Shown here: positions 54,879-64,000 of the stretch, piece by piece
Layout: every line of letters begins with the position of its first letter
Position numbering within the stretch: position 1 is the stretch's first letter
DNA from: Limonium bicolor
Lineage: Eukaryota > Streptophyta > Magnoliopsida > Caryophyllales > Plumbaginaceae
Assembly: GCA_023374045.1 (NCBI GenBank)
Contig: CM041783.1
Coordinates: forward strand, 92,911,298-92,975,297
Length of the DNA: 64,000 nt
Reading direction: 5' to 3'
Made by a program: the position numbers and the translations under genes
Notes under the pieces: model-generated
What the model saw: the letters and a program-made list of their open reading frames with translations, nothing else
The model's database searches: none
Told to the model about the DNA's origin: nothing

Positions 54879-56044
54879 ATGCGTCGTACTCGATCTGCAG
54901 GTAGTCCTCAAAACGATTTTGAACCTGAGATTGAAAGATTTCTCCACAGAGAAAGACGACAACAACGTGTAGAGATGGCAACTCGACAAACTCTCGCCAA
55001 TACCAGCAACCGTCAGTTGAAGGGAGGCCTTCTGCTATTGTCCTTCCTCAGGTCACTCAGGCTGAACTAGATGCCTGGCAATTCAAAACCAGTTTCATTA
55101 CCACACTCTACCACCAGGGCCAATACAGCGGGCTAGATTCAGATGATGCTCCACACCATATATCTGCATTTCTTGATTTTTGTAACACTTTTAACAAAAC
55201 AGGAAGTCTGAACGAACGCATCCGTCTGCAATTGTTCCCCTATTCATTGAAAGATGGCGCCTCCAGGTGGTTGAGAAGTTTACAACCCAGCAGCATCCAC
55301 AGTTGGGCTGAGTTAGCAAACAAATTTCTGGCGAAATACTATCCCCCGTCCAAAACAAGAGAGAAAATTGCTGAGATCACCAACTTCTGTCAAGAACCAG
55401 GTGAATCTCTTATGATTCGTGGGATAGATTCAAAGAATTACAGATATTATGCCACATCACGGTATGAGTAGCCAGGAGCTTGTTTTATCATTCTTTAGAG
55501 GCTTGAATGATTCTAACAAATTGTTGCTAAGTTCCTCATCTGGAGGAAATTTTATGAAAATGACCGGAGAAGAAGCAGTTGATCTACTGGACCAGATGAC
55601 CGCCAGCACCAGACAATGGTGTAAAAAAAGGGGAGAGGTGAAGTAAAGAAAGAAACCGGTATCTACAGTATTCCCCCGCAGGATCATGTGTCTGCTCAAC
55701 TAGCTGCACTCACAAAAGTTGTGGAAAACTAACTCTTAGTCAACCACAACAAAAAGCTGTGAAGGCAGTGGCCACTTCTCCATATCTGACTCCCTGTTGC
55801 GAAAACTGTGGAGGAGCTCATGAACCACCAACTGCGATGGTTCAGGTTGCAACAGGACCCTTGAGGAGGTAAGTCTGATTAACAACAGACCAATCCTTAT
55901 CAACTCATACAACCAAACAATTGGAGGAGCAATCAACAACCATGGAGGAATTATGACCCACAGTCGAGTAACCAAGGTTTTAACCAAAACCGACAACCGC
56001 AGTACAACCGACAACAGGAACAGCCAACCAACTCACAAGGAGAC
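54879..56044 (+). pseudogene. Athila gag, frameshifted
   Basis: ATG at 54879 (MRRTRSAGSPQNDFEP), open to 55070. The capsid part continues in another frame from about 55020 (DAWQFKTSFITTLYHQG; RLQLFPYSLKDGASRWL; ELANKFLAKYYPPSKTREK), breaks near 55425, resumes as SSQELVLSFFRGLN and EEAVDLLDQM to 55646, and then carries a short CENCGGAHEP zinc-knuckle-like motif near 55797-55827. At least three frame changes. It would form the virus-like particle. Some frameshifts may be assembly indels. Confidence 0.88.
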
Positions 56045-57004
56045 ATGGGCGAATTAAAAGGCATGATGAATCAGCTTCTGAAACAAGGTCAGGCGATAAA
56101 TTCAAAATTTTCTGAGATAGAAGCCAAAGTTGCTGATCAGGCTACCATAACCACGAATTTGGAAAGACAGATAGGTCAGATTTCCCAACAGTTGGCTCAA
56201 AGACCAGCAGGGTCACTCCCGAGCCAGACGGATCCAAATCCCAGGGAGCATGCAAAATCAATAACCCTAAGGAGCGGGAAAAGCTGGTATCCGGCCCCTG
56301 AAACTGAGGAGAAATCTGATGAACAAAAATCTGACAAAGAAGACGTAACAATTTCCAAGGAGAAGGAGTCTCCTGAATCCCTTACTATTAAACCGTCACA
56401 GGTTTCATATGATATTCCAATCCCATTTCCTGACAGATTAAAGAAGAATTTGGACGACCAATTTGGAAAATTTCTTAACATTTTTAAGAAATTAACTATT
56501 AATATTCCTTTTTCTGATGCCTTAACACAAATGCCTATTTATGCAAAATTTATGAAAGATATCTTGTCTAACAGGCGATCTTTACAGGAAAATGACACGG
56601 TGAAACTAACCGAAAGAGTTTCTGCAGTACTCTTAAAGAAGCTACCACCGAAGTTGGGAGATCCAGGTCTCCCTATCATTCCTTGCGCAATTGAAGACAT
56701 AAATTGTGGTAACGGGTTATGCGATTTAGGAGTAATTAACTTAATGCCTTTATCTATATTCAAGAAATTGGGCATAGGTCAATGCTCTCCTACTCCTGTT
56801 CAGCTCCAACTAGCTGATCGTTCCATAATTCACCCCGAAGGAAAAATTGAAGATTTAGTGGTTTCTGTTGGCAAGTTTATTTTCCCCGCTGATTTCATTG
56901 TTATAGACATTGAGGAAGATAAAGATGTCCCACTAATCTTAGGTAGACCTTTTATGAGAACTGCGAGAACTTTAATTGATGTTGAAGGAGGAAAAATATT
57001 TTAA
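56045..57004 (+). pseudogene. Athila gag C-terminus and aspartic protease
   Basis: 319 open codons. Residues 1-60: coiled-coil/linker with NLERQIGQISQQLAQRP. Then the Athila signature PREHAKSITLRSGK (~66-79), a charged linker, and YDIPIPFPDRLKK. The protease is at 220-319: LCDLGVINLMPLSIFK (catalytic D227; one residue shorter than the usual DLGASI motif) and PLILGRPFMRTARTLID. The shortened motif may impair activity. The frame ends at 57004. Confidence 0.9.
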
Positions 57005-57395
57005 GACTTCATGATGAGCAGGTAGTTTTTGACATGACCAGGAACATGAAGCATCCTTCTGATACACAAAACTGTTTTTCTATTGACACTATTGACTCTT
57101 TAGTACAGGAGACGTTCCTCAGCAGATGAAGAAACAATTTGGAAAGATGTCTTATGGCATCTTGTGAAGCTGAACGAAAATCCCGATATTGCTCTCATGG
57201 CTGAAGAGTTAAACAAACATAAGCCATATTTCCGTTCCTACCACCAAAGATTCGAGCCAGTAGAAGAAACAGACAGACCCAAGCCATCCATCGAAAAAGC
57301 ACCTACAGTCGAAATGAAACCTCTTCCTCCTCATTTAAAATACGCCTTTCTAAAAGCCATCTGATCTACCAGTTATTATCTCTCTAAATTGACAG
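57005..57395 (+). pseudogene. Athila protease-RT linker
   Basis: An open stretch 57164-57364 contains MKPLPPHLKYAFL, the Athila sequence just before RT. Frame breaks lie on both sides. The upstream part (57005-57163) is a degenerate spacer. Confidence 0.75.
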
Positions 57396-58631
57396 ATGTG
57401 CAGGAGAGGAACTTTTAGGGGTGCTACGCAAATAACCGCTATCGGTTGGTCAATAGCGGATATCAAAGGAATAAGCCCATCTCTGTGCTCTCATCGAATT
57501 TACATGGAAGATGATTTCAGGGCTTTAGCACAACCACAGAGGCGTCTCAACCCCGTTCTTAAAGAGGTGGTCAAGAAAGAGGTAATAAAACTACTTGACG
57601 CTGGCATTATCTATCCAATTTCAGACAGCAAATGGGTAAGCCCAGTGCAGGTGGTAACCAAGAAGGGCGGAATAACTGTAGTTCCCAACGAGAAAGGTGA
57701 GTTGATTCCTCAACGCACCACTACCGGTTGGAGAGTCTGTATAGACTACAGGAAATTGAATACTGCCACACGTAAGGATCACTTTCCCTTACCTTTTATT
57801 GACCAAATGCTGGAAAGGTTAGCAGGTCAGGACTATTATTGTTTTCTAGATGGCTATTCAGGATACTTTCAGATCCCAATTGCTCCAGAAGATCAGGATA
57901 AAACTACTTTTACCTGTCCTTATGGAACATACGCTTATAAAAGAATGCCGTTTGGATTATGTAATGCACCAGCTACTTTTCAACGGTGCATGATGGCTAT
58001 TTTCTCTGATTACATTGAAAAATGTATAGAAGTCTTTATGGATGACTTCTCTGTTTTTGGTTCGACATTTGATACTTGCCTGGAGAATCTTGATCTTATT
58101 TTGGCCAGGTGTGAAGACACAAATCTAGTCCTGAACTGGGAGAAATGTCACTTCATGGTTCGTGAAGGGATCGTGCTAGGACATAACGTGTCTTCCAAAG
58201 GTATTGAGGTGGACCGCGCTAAAATTGAGGTAATAGAAAAACTTCCCCCTCCTACTACTGTCAGAGGTATTCGAAGTTTTCTTGGACATGCAGGTTTTTA
58301 CAGACGATTCATTAAAAACTTTTCCAAGATTTCTAAGCCTCTCTGCACTTTACTGACAAAAGATGCTAAATTTCATTTTTCTGATGAATGTTTAGCAGCT
58401 TTTAATTTGTTAAAGAAAAACTTGTCTCTGCTCCTATTGTTGTATCACCCGACTGGTCACAACCTTTTGAAATTATGTGTGACGCCAGTGATTATGCGGT
58501 GGGTGCTGTTCTGTGCCAGAAAATATAAGGTTCTGAGAGTAATTTATTATGCAAGCCGCACTTTAAATGATGCTCAGAAAAATTATGCCACCACCGAAAA
58601 AGAATTACTGGCAGTCGTCCGCTTTGGATAA
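57396..58631 (+). pseudogene. Athila reverse transcriptase and start of RNase H
   Basis: 411 open codons. AIGWSIADIKGISPSLC (15-31), the conserved lead-in; LNPVLKEVVKKEVIKLLDAG; SKWVSPVQVVTKKGG; WRVCIDYRKLN; FPLPFIDQMLERLAG; YCFLDGYSGYFQIP (first catalytic Asp); MPFGLCNAPATFQRCMM; FMDDFSVFG (214-217, catalytic pair); GHAGFYRRFIKNFSKISKP (connection). After about residue 340 the frame slips for about 50 codons and returns at VIYYASRTLNDAQKNYATTEKELLAVV, the RNase H start. No obvious loss of catalytic residues in RT. Confidence 0.93.
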
Positions 58632-58870
58632 ATTCCGTTCATATTTATTGGGTAGTAAGGTCATTATTCATACTGATCATTCTGCCCTCAAGTATTTATT
58701 TGCCAAAGCAGATGCAAAACCAGGTTGATAAGATGGATACTTCTCTTACAAGAATTCGACATCGAGATAAGGGATAAGAGGTATCCAGAATGTCGTGGCT
58801 GACCACTTATCAAGAATGGAGGGACCAGAAGACGAAGACCCATCAATGAATTTTTCCCGGACGAGGCAGT
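58430..58870 (+). pseudogene. Athila RNase H, frameshifted
   Basis: In mixed frames: CDASDYAVGAV (catalytic Asp, about 58476-58508), then after 58631 DKFRSYLLGSKVIIHTDHS and LKYLFAKADAKP, then EFDIEIRDKR and a [13 protein letters not shown] end near 58790-58820. At least three frame changes in 400 bp. Confidence 0.85.
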
Positions 58871-59050
58871 TTTCACAATTCAAACGGCAAGAGACCCTTG
58901 GTTTGCCGATATTGCAAATTATCTGGCTACAAAGATCATCCCAGCTGATATGACTTATCAGCAGAGAAAAAGGTTCTTTTCTATTGTCAAACATTATTTA
59001 TGGGATGATCCATTTCTTTTCAAAATCTGTGCAGATGGTATTATCAGGAG

Positions 59051-60282
59051 ATGTGTCCCAGAGACGAAATCAGAAAATTCTTCTCCATTGCCATTCTAGA
59101 GAAACCGGCGGTCACGGTACATGCAAAGGTACTTGAATCCGGTTTCTATTGGAACACCCTTCACAAGGACTGTCATGCCTTTGTATCTACTTGTGATCGG
59201 TGTCAAAGGCAAGGTAATATTTCTCGCCGTAATGAACTACCCTTGAACAATATGCTAGAAGTCGAATTATTTGATGTTTGGGGGATTGATTTTATGGGAC
59301 CCTTCCCAAATTCTTTTGGAAATTTATACATCTTAGTAGCAGTCGATTATGTCTCTAAATGGGCGGAAGCCCTTGCTTGCTCTACTAATGATGGTAAAGT
59401 TGTGATGAAGTTCATAAAGAAGAACATTTTCTCGATTCGGTGTTCCTAGAGCAATAATCAGCGATGGTGGATCTCACTTCTGCAATCGCCAATTTGATGC
59501 TCTCCTGAAAAATATGGAGTCCGACATAAGGTTGCTCTACCATACCATCCTCAAACGAATGGTCAGGCAGAGATAACAAATAGAGAGCTAAAATGGATTC
59601 TACAGAAGACGGTGAGCTCTTCTCGAAAGGATTGGTCCATTAAATTGGATGATGCGCTCTGGGCATACCGTACCGCCTTCAAAACACCTATCGGCGTGTC
59701 TCCCTACAAACTAGTTTTTGGGAAGGCATGTCACCTGCCTGTGGAATTAGAGCATAAATCTTATTGGGCTCTAAAGGTGTTGAACTTCGATCTACAACAA
59801 GCCGGTGAAAAAAGAAAGTTCCAGTTGACAGAACTGGAAGAACTAAGGTACAACTCATATGAAAATGCAGTGATTTATAAGGAGAAGACCAAGCGTTGGC
59901 ACGATAAGATGATTGCCAAGCGAGACTTCAAAGTGGAGATTATGTCCTCCTTTATAATTCCAGACTAAAGTTCTTCCCAGGTAAGTTAAAATCCTTCTGG
60001 TCTGGACCATTTAAAATAATATCTACCTCCCTTATGGAGCGGTGGAATTGGACAATAAGAAGGGTGGATCATTTAAAGTCAATGGAGCTCGTATCAAGTT
60101 ATATATGGGAAACACGTTGGATAACGAAGAAGCTTCTGCGCTTCTTTTCAAAGAACCAGTTACAACTTGAATCACTGAGGTACGGTCTAGCCAAAGACCT
60201 TAAAGATGGGCAGCTTGGTAGGAGGCACCCTACTATCTATCTTTTTAATCTGTATTATTTTATATTTGTATTTTATTTATAA
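59051..60282 (+). pseudogene. Athila integrase, frameshifted
   Basis: First part 59051-59449: [18 protein letters not shown] (zinc-binding, HHCC region), then [18 protein letters not shown] (first catalytic Asp) and [10 protein letters not shown] frame slip follows; 59440-59590 encodes AIISDGGSHF (second Asp) and PHQTNGQAE-like sequence with the Glu. 59612-59968 continues [38 protein letters not shown] and [13 protein letters not shown]-type C-terminal segment reads at about 60003-60020, and the last frame ends at 60282. No chromodomain seen, as expected for Athila. Confidence 0.9.
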
Positions 60283-61391
60283 AAAAAAGAGTGAAATAAA
60301 AAGAAAGAAGAGAGAACGAGGAGAATTAACTTGAGTTCTTCTGGCTGTTTAGAATATTTATTCAGGTAACATCTTCACATTCTTACAGCTGAACTCAAGT
60401 GTGGGGGAGCTACTCTACATATTCTGCATGAAATCAGGGAGTACACTATCCATACCTTGCTCTTTAAATTTAAATATCTCTTATTACCATGCTTTTTGAT
60501 CATTACCCAGGTAGTTTGCATGCCCTGTTATTTTAATTCTTTCTATGCAATGAGGGCATTGCTTTGGTTCAAGTGTGGGGGAGAGATAATAATCAAAAGC
60601 TTGCTCTTAAGTTTTCTTTTTCGACACTGTGTTTAAATTTGTTAAGTGATTAATAATCAAAGAAGGAGCCATAGAGGGAGTAATGCTGGTATTAACAGGT
60701 TTAAAGGGTACACAAAAAAAAATTATTACTCTGCTCCTTACTCAAAAAATTCTGAGGAAATTATCATTTGAATTTTGTTTTGACTTTGAGCCTGGATTTG
60801 AATTGGAATGAAATGGTGGAAAAAGAACAAGGCAAGGTACTCCTCTGATCCAACAGGCATATTCTGATCCTAAACAGGCCTCGTCCACTCGGTTATTAAG
60901 TTCTTAGGGGTGCTTCATCACCCGGCTACCTAAGGTACTCGGTATCTGGGATAGTAGACCCAAAACTGCTACAAGGGTGGAGAGAAAAGTCTGAGGTGAA
61001 AGAAAAATGAACTTCAAAATTGAAGTATCTGTGCATTCGGTACTAAAATGAAAAAATCGTCATTATGGATCATGAGTATGTGGCATTGAAAGGTATAATG
61101 GAATAAGATTTTACTTCATGCCCCTTGTCGTTCAAGGAATGTGAAAGAAAATGGTGGATTGGCTTAGGGTTAAAAGCAGAATTCTCATGGTATTGCTTCT
61201 CTTTCTTTTGTAGGATTTCAGAGTTATTCTTAGAAATAGAGAAATATATCTAATAAATTAATGTTATTAGTACCCTTTTAAATCTGAAAAGATTGGCAAT
61301 TACCTCTTATGTGCTCTCCTTACTTGATTATTGTCTGTTTAACCTGTTTAAACATTATGTCAGAAAGATTTGCTTGAGGACAAGCAAAAGA
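60283..61391 (+). other. Athila 3' untranslated region, no env-like frame
   Basis: 1.1 kb without a reading frame. Two extra copies of AAGTGTGGGGGAG, the core of the real PPT, are at 60397-60409 and 60571-60583. Some Athila members have an env-like ORF here; this one does not. Confidence 0.8.
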
Positions 61392-61407
61392 TAAGTGTGG
61401 GGGAGTT
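61392..61407 (+). promoter_or_regulatory. Athila polypurine tract
   Basis: TAAGTGTGGGGGAGTT directly before the 3' LTR TGATAAG. Confidence 0.93.
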
Positions 61408-61570
61408 TGATAAGTGAGAAATACATAGACATTTAAGGGTTTAATTTACCTTATACTTACTCACGTTCACGTTATATTACTCTCACTTATCATATGTTTT
61501 TCTTAGATTTATGTATTGATGTAAACTGATACATTTTATGTGTCTAATGCAGGAAAATTACAATACACCG

Positions 61571-61571
61571 G

Positions 61572-61605
<34 letters not shown>

Positions 61606-61607
61606 TA

Positions 61608-61649
<42 letters not shown>

Positions 61650-61650
61650 G
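61571..61650 (+). repeat. Expanded (TA)n microsatellite in Athila 3' LTR
   Basis: About 75 bp of TA with CATATATATAATT interruptions; the 5' LTR has about 22 bp at 44240-44263. Confidence 0.95.
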
Positions 61651-61810
61651 TATAATATCGCATACCATATATAAACAATATTTAATGACGTAAAGTATAT
61701 TCATCAATGATGTACGATTGTTTCAATTACTCACGACCAGATACATTCGTGAATGAATTCACGTCCACTCACAAACAAGCGGACAGCAAATGGAGTTATA
61801 GGCTGTGAGA

Positions 61811-61983
61811 CAACCGCCTAAACAGAGGAGGACATACGAGAGACGACCGCCTGAATATAGGCGGACAGACCATAGAGACAACCGCCCCATTCTGGGCGGA
61901 CAAACAACAGAGATAACCGCCTGCAACTGGGCGGACAAGAAGAGTGTCATCCGCATAAACTTGCGCGGACAGTTAGCGGACGT
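61811..61983 (+). repeat. Hairpin array in Athila 3' LTR
   Basis: Same units as 44405-44575, with one change in the last unit (GTGTCATCCGC against GTGTCGTCCGC). Confidence 0.92.
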
Positions 61984-62161
61984 GAATAAATGCTAGTGGA
62001 TCCGACCGTCTTCTCCAATTCTTCCGACGCTATCTATCTACTTCCTTCAGCATATCAGGCGCCTACCGTAAATTCCTCACGCGTCTGTCTGCAATCAATG
62101 CCCACTCAATCTGCAATCAATCTCCTTCCACAGTTCTGCCTCCAACGTTCTTCTTCCTCTC

Positions 62162-62172
62162 CTCTATATAAA
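62162..62172 (+). promoter_or_regulatory. TATA box of the Athila 3' LTR
   Basis: CTCTATATAAACAC, as in the 5' LTR. It could drive readout into flanking LARD-D sequence. Confidence 0.7.
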
Positions 62173-63103
62173 CACTACTACTTCATCAGAAAAACCTGCG
62201 CACGATTGCCCCAAGCTTACTCTCTATAATATTCACGTTCTATCCCAAAATCACACTTCCTCCACAGAAAACTCCATACAGCGGCAGCGAATGCAGAGAG
62301 CTATTTCTTTTCTTCAACTGTACTTTGTTTTAATGGCTGTCGTGCTTACGACTTCTGTTTGTATAATTATGTCTGAGTAAAAACCTTAGCTCCCGGGTTG
62401 AGAAGTAAGCTTATTTTACTAAACTGTGTTACGTAGACTTTCTAATATAATCTGTTCAAGCAATATTTTGATTCTCCTCCTTATTACGCTTTAATATTTA
62501 GGCCATTTATTAAGTGATATTTGTAGTTTCTTGTCAAAATGCAGTGCTGAGACAAGATTCTAGACAAGAGAAGTCAAAACAGGTCAACGACTAGAAGTGA
62601 GTTTTCACCTATAGGTTAACCAGTCTCCAATAGGAATTATTAATAATGCGATTAACTTATTAATGACTTGAACAAGGAATTGCGCTTGTTGTTTAAATTA
62701 ATCAGGGTTTATTAGACAGGGAACGGTCAATAAACTAATTAAAATTCTTGAGTTTATTGCTAAAGTGGGGAAGTCTACAATAATATAATTGAGTAAAATA
62801 GGTGAGCGGAACAACCCGGGATGCTTCTTTAAAAACAAAAGAGTTCTATAACTGCTAATATTGATCTGTTTTAATTAATTGTTCTTTTTACGGTTTTGTC
62901 TACATTAAGTTCTAAATCACAATTTCTCTAAAAAAAATGATAAGTTTCTGTTCAGTGGTCTAATAAGAATTCTCAGTTAAATTTCACTTCCAGTTAAACC
63001 ACAGCAAGGTCCCCAAGAGTTCGACACCCCACAATTCCACTATCCCGCAAAACGATTAGGTACACTGCCTAAGTGGAAGAAGTAGTCACATATTTCTCCA
63101 ACA

Positions 63104-64000
63104 ATACATTGAGTAATGGGTTATGTAACCTAAGAAAAAGAACTTAAACAATCTTGTGAACTTGCAACTAAGGAGCCAATGGGAATGAGTTAGTAATATA
63201 AGTCTAAGATGGATTTTAAGAGCATTATAACTACTATGAGATTGATGGGTGTATTTGCAGGTTGAAAGCTTTTATATGTGGGAAATTCAGTGTTTATGTT
63301 TAAGTTATTTAAGAGCCTAAGAGCCATGTCATTTAAGAGCCTTAGTGCTATGTAATTTAAGATTGTTGCGTTATATTGAGTTTGTTGTGAATGAGTTGGT
63401 TTGGGTGATAAAATATGATGAGAAAGAACTTGATGTGTGTGGGATGGTTAAATGAGGAAAACAGTGCATTTGGGCATGATAAATACTAGAGAAGTTATGG
63501 CGAAATTTGAGTAGGAAAAGAAGTGTTTAAGTGGTGGTTGTGAATTGATATTACCTAGGGTTTACTAGGAGACCTAAAAAGGGATTTGAGTGGAAATGAG
63601 TTAACTAACTAGTTCTTGAGGTTTAGAATGACCTAGAGTGGTCTATGAGGAAATTAGAGTTTAGATGGGTGTATGGAACACACCAAGTCATGGTAAGAGG
63701 AATGGTGAGACTTGTGCAAAATTTGGAGGAGAGGGGTATAATGCTTTAAGGTGAATAAGGTATGAACTAGGGAATATATCAATGAAAGTTTTGGGAGACT
63801 TGTGTAAGTAGTGATGATGCTAGTAGTGGAACAATAAGGTTTTAGTTTAGATGGTAATGAGTGGACTTAGGTGATGGGAGTGAAGATTGAAGGAGAATGT
63901 TGTCGATTGTCGAGGAAATTGACTAGGAATGTATAAGAGTGTAAGATCATGAGAATGGTGAGTAAATTGAGTAAAAGAGATGTGGGTGTCTAAAGAAGAA
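63104..64000 (+). repeat. LARD-D LTR, right segment
   Basis: Begins with the right ATACA duplication and continues LTR sequence homologous to LARD-B 16120-17000: CTAAGGAGCCAATGG, GTGTATTTGCAGGTTGAAAG, TATGTGGGAAATTCAGTG, the GCCTAAGAGCCATGT repeats and TGGCGAAATTTG. It runs off the window before the position where the hairpin array would be expected. No gene. Confidence 0.82.

Larger units (their letters stand above)
44078..63103 (+). mobile_element. Athila-lineage Ty3/gypsy retrotransposon, complete but interrupted
   Basis: Both LTRs, a PBS of the Athila type (TGGCGCCGTTGCCGGGGAC), gag, protease, RT, RNase H, integrase, a 3' UTR, PPT and TSD ATACA are present in order. The 5' LTR is split by the 8.7 kb Tat-like element (45023-53734), so the Athila itself is about 10.3 kb. 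There is no env-like frame between integrase and the PPT. The pol domains are broken by several frameshifts. Confidence 0.95.
61408..63103 (+). repeat. Athila 3' LTR
   Basis: 1696 bp, TGATAAGTG...TCTCCAACA, intact across the site where the Tat-like element split the 5' LTR. It carries an enlarged (TA)n tract, a hairpin array (61811-61983) and a TATA box (62162-62172). Confidence 0.95.

Overview
The window is repeat-dense eudicot-type plant nuclear DNA. I find no convincing host gene. Almost everything is transposable element, mostly LTR retrotransposons inserted into one another. Support comes from primer-binding sites (PBS), polypurine tracts (PPT), paired LTRs, target-site duplications (TSDs) and recognisable gag/pol motifs. 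Lineages present are CACTA, a SIRE-like Ty1/copia element, Athila, a Tat/Ogre-like non-autonomous element, and several very long-LTR non-coding elements of the LARD type. The species cannot be named from this.

Left block (1-29969). The 3' end of a CACTA transposon with ULP1-protease exons (1-1161) sits in the 5' LTR of LARD-A (1162-11857; ~4.4 kb LTRs, 4.88 kb non-coding interior). LARD-A lies in the LTR of an older relative, LARD-C (11858-14627 and 28629-29969). LARD-C's LTR is also split by a complete 14.0 kb LARD-B (14628-28628; LTRs 4576 and 4554 bp, TSD GTTCT). A and B have interiors of nearly equal length (4876 and 4871 bp) that share many blocks but no long reading frame.

Middle (29970-40474). 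AT-rich unassigned DNA and a Tat-like remnant are followed by a minus-strand SIRE-like element (31814-40474). It has a 3' LTR, gag, protease, integrase, reverse transcriptase and RNase H in pieces, plus an extra ORF2 of about 545 codons interrupted by one stop. Its 5' LTR and PBS lie beyond the window.

Right block (40475-64000) is a Russian-doll nest. LARD-E LTR (from 40475) interrupts the SIRE leader. LARD-D LTR (from 42693) interrupts E. A complete Athila (44078-63103, TSD ATACA) interrupts D. A complete minus-strand Tat-like element without gag-pol (45023-53734, TSD CTGTG) interrupts the Athila 5' LTR.

The main cross-cutting observation is that six unrelated or diverged elements each carry an array of GC-rich hairpins with a private sequence. 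In LARDs A, B and C the array is in the same relative place in the LTR although the sequence is entirely replaced. LARD-A and LARD-B also have their primer-binding site buried in a perfect 10-bp hairpin whose 4-nt loop is reverse-complemented between the two. Many LTR-pair differences are homopolymer indels, so some pol frameshifts may be assembly errors rather than true decay.
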